A stretch of DNA of 17,294 bases. Origin: an uncultured Bacteroidales bacterium (lineage in GTDB: Bacteria > Bacteroidota > Bacteroidia > Bacteroidales > P3). Position numbers and translations under genes: made by a program. The DNA is taken from assembly GCA_947177845.1 (NCBI GenBank), contig CAMWVZ010000010.1, forward strand, positions 1 to 17,294, given 5' to 3'. Of this stretch, positions 14,923 through 17,294 are shown in pieces (positions within the stretch are counted from its first letter, which is position 1; each line of letters begins with the position of its first letter). The notes beneath the pieces were generated by a model that saw nothing but the letters and a program-made list of their open reading frames with translations, had not been told where the DNA came from and searched no databases.

Positions 14923-16335
14923 TCAATCGTTTATAACTGTATAGGTCACTTCCATCCGCATGGGTTTGCGCGAGGAGCCCGGCCCGTAGAGAACCACGCA
15001 ATCGGGATCTTCGTAACGCTCTGAGGACGAAGGCGCTATATCGATATAATCCTGAAACTTCTTATAGTTCTCCGCATCCACGGTTCCTTGGTAAAGAATT
15101 CGTTGCAGATAGCGGGTGATGTTGATGCGATATTGTCCGCGGGAGGAATTGTAGTTGCCGTCGGAATTCGTCTCCTGCGGCAGAGTTTCGATATGCCCCC
15201 TGTCTATGTATTTGAAGCATGTTAATTTGTCGGGAACGCCGATGTCGGGCCTCTGGTCCGCATTCACATCGTCCAATATCAGAATTGCCTGATTGAGCAC
15301 CACTTTTCCCTTTTTCGTCACCGTGTCGGGGAAATCGGGAATGCGGAAACGGATGCGGCTGCCGCCCGAAGCCTGCAAGTAGAGCCTCTCGGCGCCCGAA
15401 GCCGTGTCGCCGTTCATCTGCGCCTTGTAGAGCTCGTCCTGCGATGTGTTGCGGTTGCGCACCACCTGCGTGAAACGCAAGGGGCCCAAGATAAACGATT
15501 GATAAGACGTTTTCTTTTCAGAACCGTTTTCAACCCCGTCGAAATACACCGTGAGGTTGGCGCCGAGCCCAAACAGATTGCTCACCGAGAAAACGATGCT
15601 TTCCTCCTCGCGGTCGCAAGGCTCCACTTTGATGTAAATCCCCTTGAAATGATCGGGAAAGGCATTCATGTCCGACAATTCCTCATCACTCATCTCCTTC
15701 ACCTTCCGCAACAGCATTTCGCCGACCTTGTTGTCTAACCGTATCCTGAGCGGAGCGATGAGAACCATGTTCGACACCGAATCGTAGGCGGTGTCGAAAG
15801 GTTTCGGATAAACCGTGACGGGGCCCGTGAGCGGGACTTCGTTGTAACGCACCTGATACATAGACGTGTAGGCGCTGTCGAAACCCGCCCCGTCCTTGAG
15901 GTCTTCCTCCACTTCGTAAACCGAAAGGGTGAGCGAGCGGCCATCCATACGCCTATGGGTGGGGAATTTTTCTGAGTAGGGAAGGATGAGCACCGTGGAA
16001 TCGACGTGCGAATAATCGAGGCCACCTTGGGAATAGCGTTCGTCTCCGGTACGCAAGGTGAGCAGCTGCACCACGAGGTTGTAGGTGGTGGTGCCGAAAA
16101 CGGGACTGTACGACGTGCCCAAAAGCACCGAGGAAGCGTTTTGCAAAATTATCGAATCGTCGGGCACACTGAAGGCTTCGATACGGAAAGCGGTGTCGTA
16201 ATGGGCCTGCAGACGGTTGTTGTCGTGCATATTGTTACCGAGAATGGAATCGGGGTCTCTCTTGCAAGACGAGGAAAGCAAGACACAGACACACGCCACG
16301 AAACCCGCCAAGGGAACGATGTATTTTCCGCGCAT
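14923..16335 (-). CDS. DUF4270 family lipoprotein
   Basis: This is a 470-residue predicted lipoprotein of unknown function. The N-terminus is a short basic start, a hydrophobic stretch (about 6-20) and SSSC with the lipidated cysteine at C24; the lipobox is loose, which is common in this phylum. The mature part is a mostly beta-strand-rich protein, with STVLILPYS (112-120) and a long central domain resembling DUF4270 members. Such proteins are found next to glmS and a short starch-synthase-like gene in many Bacteroidales, from memory of the family. The ATG at 16335 is required to keep the signal peptide, although AGGAG abuts it with no spacer. It starts 3 bases after the upstream gene, and glmS follows after 4 bases. 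A surface or envelope role is inferred. Confidence 0.85.
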   Translation of the reverse strand: MRGKYIVPLAGFVACVCVLLSSSCKRDPDSILGNNMHDNNRLQAHYDTAFRIEAFSVPDDSIILQNASSVLLGTSYSPVFGTTTYNLVVQLLTLRTGDERYSQGGLDYSHVDSTVLILPYSEKFPTHRRMDGRSLTLSVYEVEEDLKDGAGFDSAYTSMYQVRYNEVPLTGPVTVYPKPFDTAYDSVSNMVLIAPLRIRLDNKVGEMLLRKVKEMSDEELSDMNAFPDHFKGIYIKVEPCDREEESIVFSVSNLFGLGANLTVYFDGVENGSEKKTSYQSFILGPLRFTQVVRNRNTSQDELYKAQMNGDTASGAERLYLQASGGSRIRFRIPDFPDTVTKKGKVVLNQAILILDDVNADQRPDIGVPDKLTCFKYIDRGHIETLPQETNSDGNYNSSRGQYRINITRYLQRILYQGTVDAENYKKFQDYIDIAPSSSERYEDPDCVVLYGPGSSRKPMRMEVTYTVIND

Positions 16336-16338
16336 CTC

Positions 16339-17160
16339 CTACTTCGTTTTTTTGAGGAACTTGTCGAAGAACTTGTTGATTTTCTCGGCGGCCAGTTTCT
16401 CTTCCACATAGGGCAACACCGGCTTCTTCTTGTCTTTCACGATGTCCTGCACCCACGGCTTGGTTGCGATTTCGGGCGTGGCATAGACGATGCCGTCCGA
16501 ATAGTCGATAGCGGTGTGGATGAGGTCGTGATGCGTGAACTTGCCGTATTTGCCGATTACTTCCTGCGGAATTTCATCGTAGGCGAGCTTGTCGGGGAAA
16601 GACGATGCCAAACTGCCGGGAAAGCTGTCGTTATAGAGGGCGGTGATGATTTTCGAATTGGTGAAAATCGGGCTGTCTTTGTATAGAAGCTTGGCGTATA
16701 GCGGCACCAAGGAGGTGAACCAGCCGCTGCAATAGATGATGTCGGGCGTCCAACCTAATTTCTTTACCGTCTCGAGCACGCCCCGCGCGAAGAAGATGCA
16801 CTTTTCGTCGTTGTTTTCGTAGTACTTGCCGCTCTTGTCCTGAAACATGTTTTTCTTGTGGAAAAACTCCTCGTTGTCGATAAAGTATATCTGCATACGC
16901 GCCGCCTGAATGGAAGCCACCTTGATGATGAGCGGATGATCGGCGTCGTTGATGATCATATTGATGCCCGAAAGACGGATAACCTCGTGAAGCTGGTTGC
17001 GCCTTTCGTTGATGATGCCGTAGCGGGGCATGAACGTGCGGATTTCCCTGCCGCTCTCCTGCGTGGACTGCGGCAGATAACGGCTCATCCGCGCCATGGA
17101 GGATTCCCGCGTATAAGGATATATCTCTTGGCTGACAAACAATATCTTCGGCTTCTCCAT
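16339..17160 (-). CDS. Short GT5-type glycogen/starch synthase homologue, probably non-catalytic
   Basis: This is a 273-residue protein that matches only the N-terminal Rossmann domain of ADP-glucose-dependent starch synthases. It begins KPKILFVSQEIYPY like the family, and has FMPRYG (43-48), IYFIDNEEFF (91-100) and LVPLYAK (151-157). The motif that binds ADP-glucose, KTGGLGDV in true synthases, reads YTRESSMARM (16-25), and the HDW motif appears as CSGW (144-147). The whole C-terminal nucleotide-binding domain is missing; the protein ends in a lysine-rich helix (256-273). It is therefore unlikely to make glycogen. The start ATG at 17160 has GGAG 4 bases upstream. As first gene before DUF4270 and glmS it may be a regulatory or scaffold protein tied to amino-sugar metabolism, but that is inference. 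Confidence 0.85.
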   Translation of the reverse strand: MEKPKILFVSQEIYPYTRESSMARMSRYLPQSTQESGREIRTFMPRYGIINERRNQLHEVIRLSGINMIINDADHPLIIKVASIQAARMQIYFIDNEEFFHKKNMFQDKSGKYYENNDEKCIFFARGVLETVKKLGWTPDIIYCSGWFTSLVPLYAKLLYKDSPIFTNSKIITALYNDSFPGSLASSFPDKLAYDEIPQEVIGKYGKFTHHDLIHTAIDYSDGIVYATPEIATKPWVQDIVKDKKKPVLPYVEEKLAAEKINKFFDKFLKKTK

Positions 17161-17176
17161 CGTTCTCCGGGTTTTA

Positions 17177-17215
17177 TTACCCCCTCTCCCCGTCCTGCCC
17201 TATCCACAGGGGTAA
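17177..17215 (-). promoter_or_regulatory. Candidate leader hairpin upstream of the GT5-like gene
   Basis: In the leader RNA UUACCCC (17215-17209) can pair with GGGGUAA (17183-17177), and the stem extends by three more A-U pairs after one mismatch. The loop of 25 bases is purine-rich. The 3' arm ends about 8 bases before the GGAG ribosome-binding site (17165-17168), so folding could affect initiation. This is only a pairing observation; no known riboswitch class is recognised. Confidence 0.4.
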
Positions 17216-17225
17216 AAAATGCACG

Positions 17226-17257
17226 CGAAGATACGAATTATTTTCGTTTAATACAAA
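17226..17257 (-). promoter_or_regulatory. Promoter of the GT5-like/DUF4270/glmS block
   Basis: On the minus strand TTTG (17257-17254), 20 bases, then TATCTTCG (17233-17226) fits the Bacteroidetes -33/-7 promoter; TATCTTCG differs from TAnnTTTG at one T. The predicted start near 17219 gives a leader of about 59 bases. The rest of the gap (17258-17294) holds no recognisable gene start on either strand, apart from a 6-base inverted repeat CAAAGT/ACTTTG at 17254-17272. Confidence 0.72.
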
Positions 17258-17294
17258 GTGTTGTATACTTTGCTTTTGCAATCAAGACTTTGGC

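Noticed and set aside
13314..14936. 540-residue open frame on the plus strand opposite glmS
   Set aside because: Antisense shadow of an unmistakable glmS gene, with biased His/Arg composition and no motif.
14919..15050. Possible glmS ribozyme upstream of glmS
   Set aside because: The preceding gene ends only 4 bases before the glmS start and its coding sequence leaves no room for the ribozyme fold.
17200..17208. CTATCCACA resembling a DnaA box
   Set aside because: A single 8-of-9 match with no cluster, AT-rich unwinding region or dnaA/dnaN gene nearby.

Overview
This is an ordinary chromosomal window from a member of the phylum Bacteroidota, most likely order Bacteroidales. Three things point there. 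(1) Several gene leaders carry the Bacteroidetes-type -7 element TAnnTTTG (or TATCTTCG), two of them with a well-spaced -33 TTTG. (2) Most starts lack a Shine-Dalgarno sequence. (3) The gene content is typical: a DUF4270 lipoprotein between a short starch-synthase-like gene and glmS, an S46 dipeptidyl-peptidase, a fused ThrE, a HPPK-deoxynucleoside kinase fusion, and a Nif3/zinc-ribbon pair. Base composition looks a little over 50% GC throughout, with no island-like shift. I see no tRNA, rRNA, CRISPR array, insertion sequence or prophage gene, and no gap between genes longer than about 135 bases.

Layout. 1-870 (+) is the 3' end of a Cu(+)-exporting P1B ATPase. It converges, with 3 bases between stops, on a six-gene minus-strand operon that reads from 5656 down to 874: hemerythrin-domain protein, LuxR-type regulator with a degenerate receiver, phosphoglycolate-phosphatase-like HAD enzyme, fused threonine/serine exporter, thiamine-monophosphate kinase, and S4-domain Hsp15. 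The first three overlap by ATGA and GTGA junctions, and the rest are 3-34 bases apart. A divergent plus-strand operon (5725-8567) encodes a Nif3-like metal protein, a coiled-coil zinc-ribbon protein and a FolK-deoxynucleoside kinase fusion. The two divergent promoters interlock, so the 5' leaders are predicted to be complementary.

A second minus-strand block (17160 down to 8597) holds a GT5-like starch synthase homologue without its active-site motifs, a DUF4270 lipoprotein, GlmS, a DPP11-type S46 peptidase, SppA and a stand-alone riboflavin kinase domain. Its main promoter is at 17226-17257. A second promoter sits at the end of the peptidase gene, and the peptidase stop codon is part of its -7 element. 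The last 134 bases (17161-17294) are the leader and promoter of this block, with a candidate leader hairpin.

Working picture. The first operon combines probable iron or nitrosative-stress sensing or repair with housekeeping metabolism. The second combines amino-sugar supply for the envelope (GlmS), an envelope lipoprotein, periplasmic Asp/Glu dipeptide release for an amino-acid-fermenting lifestyle, and membrane protein quality control. I found no clear novel defence or mobile system. The parts most worth a second look are proteins whose family-defining catalytic or metal-binding residues have been replaced (hemerythrin N-domain, LuxR receiver, GT5-like protein), the single-domain riboflavin kinase, and the leader architecture.
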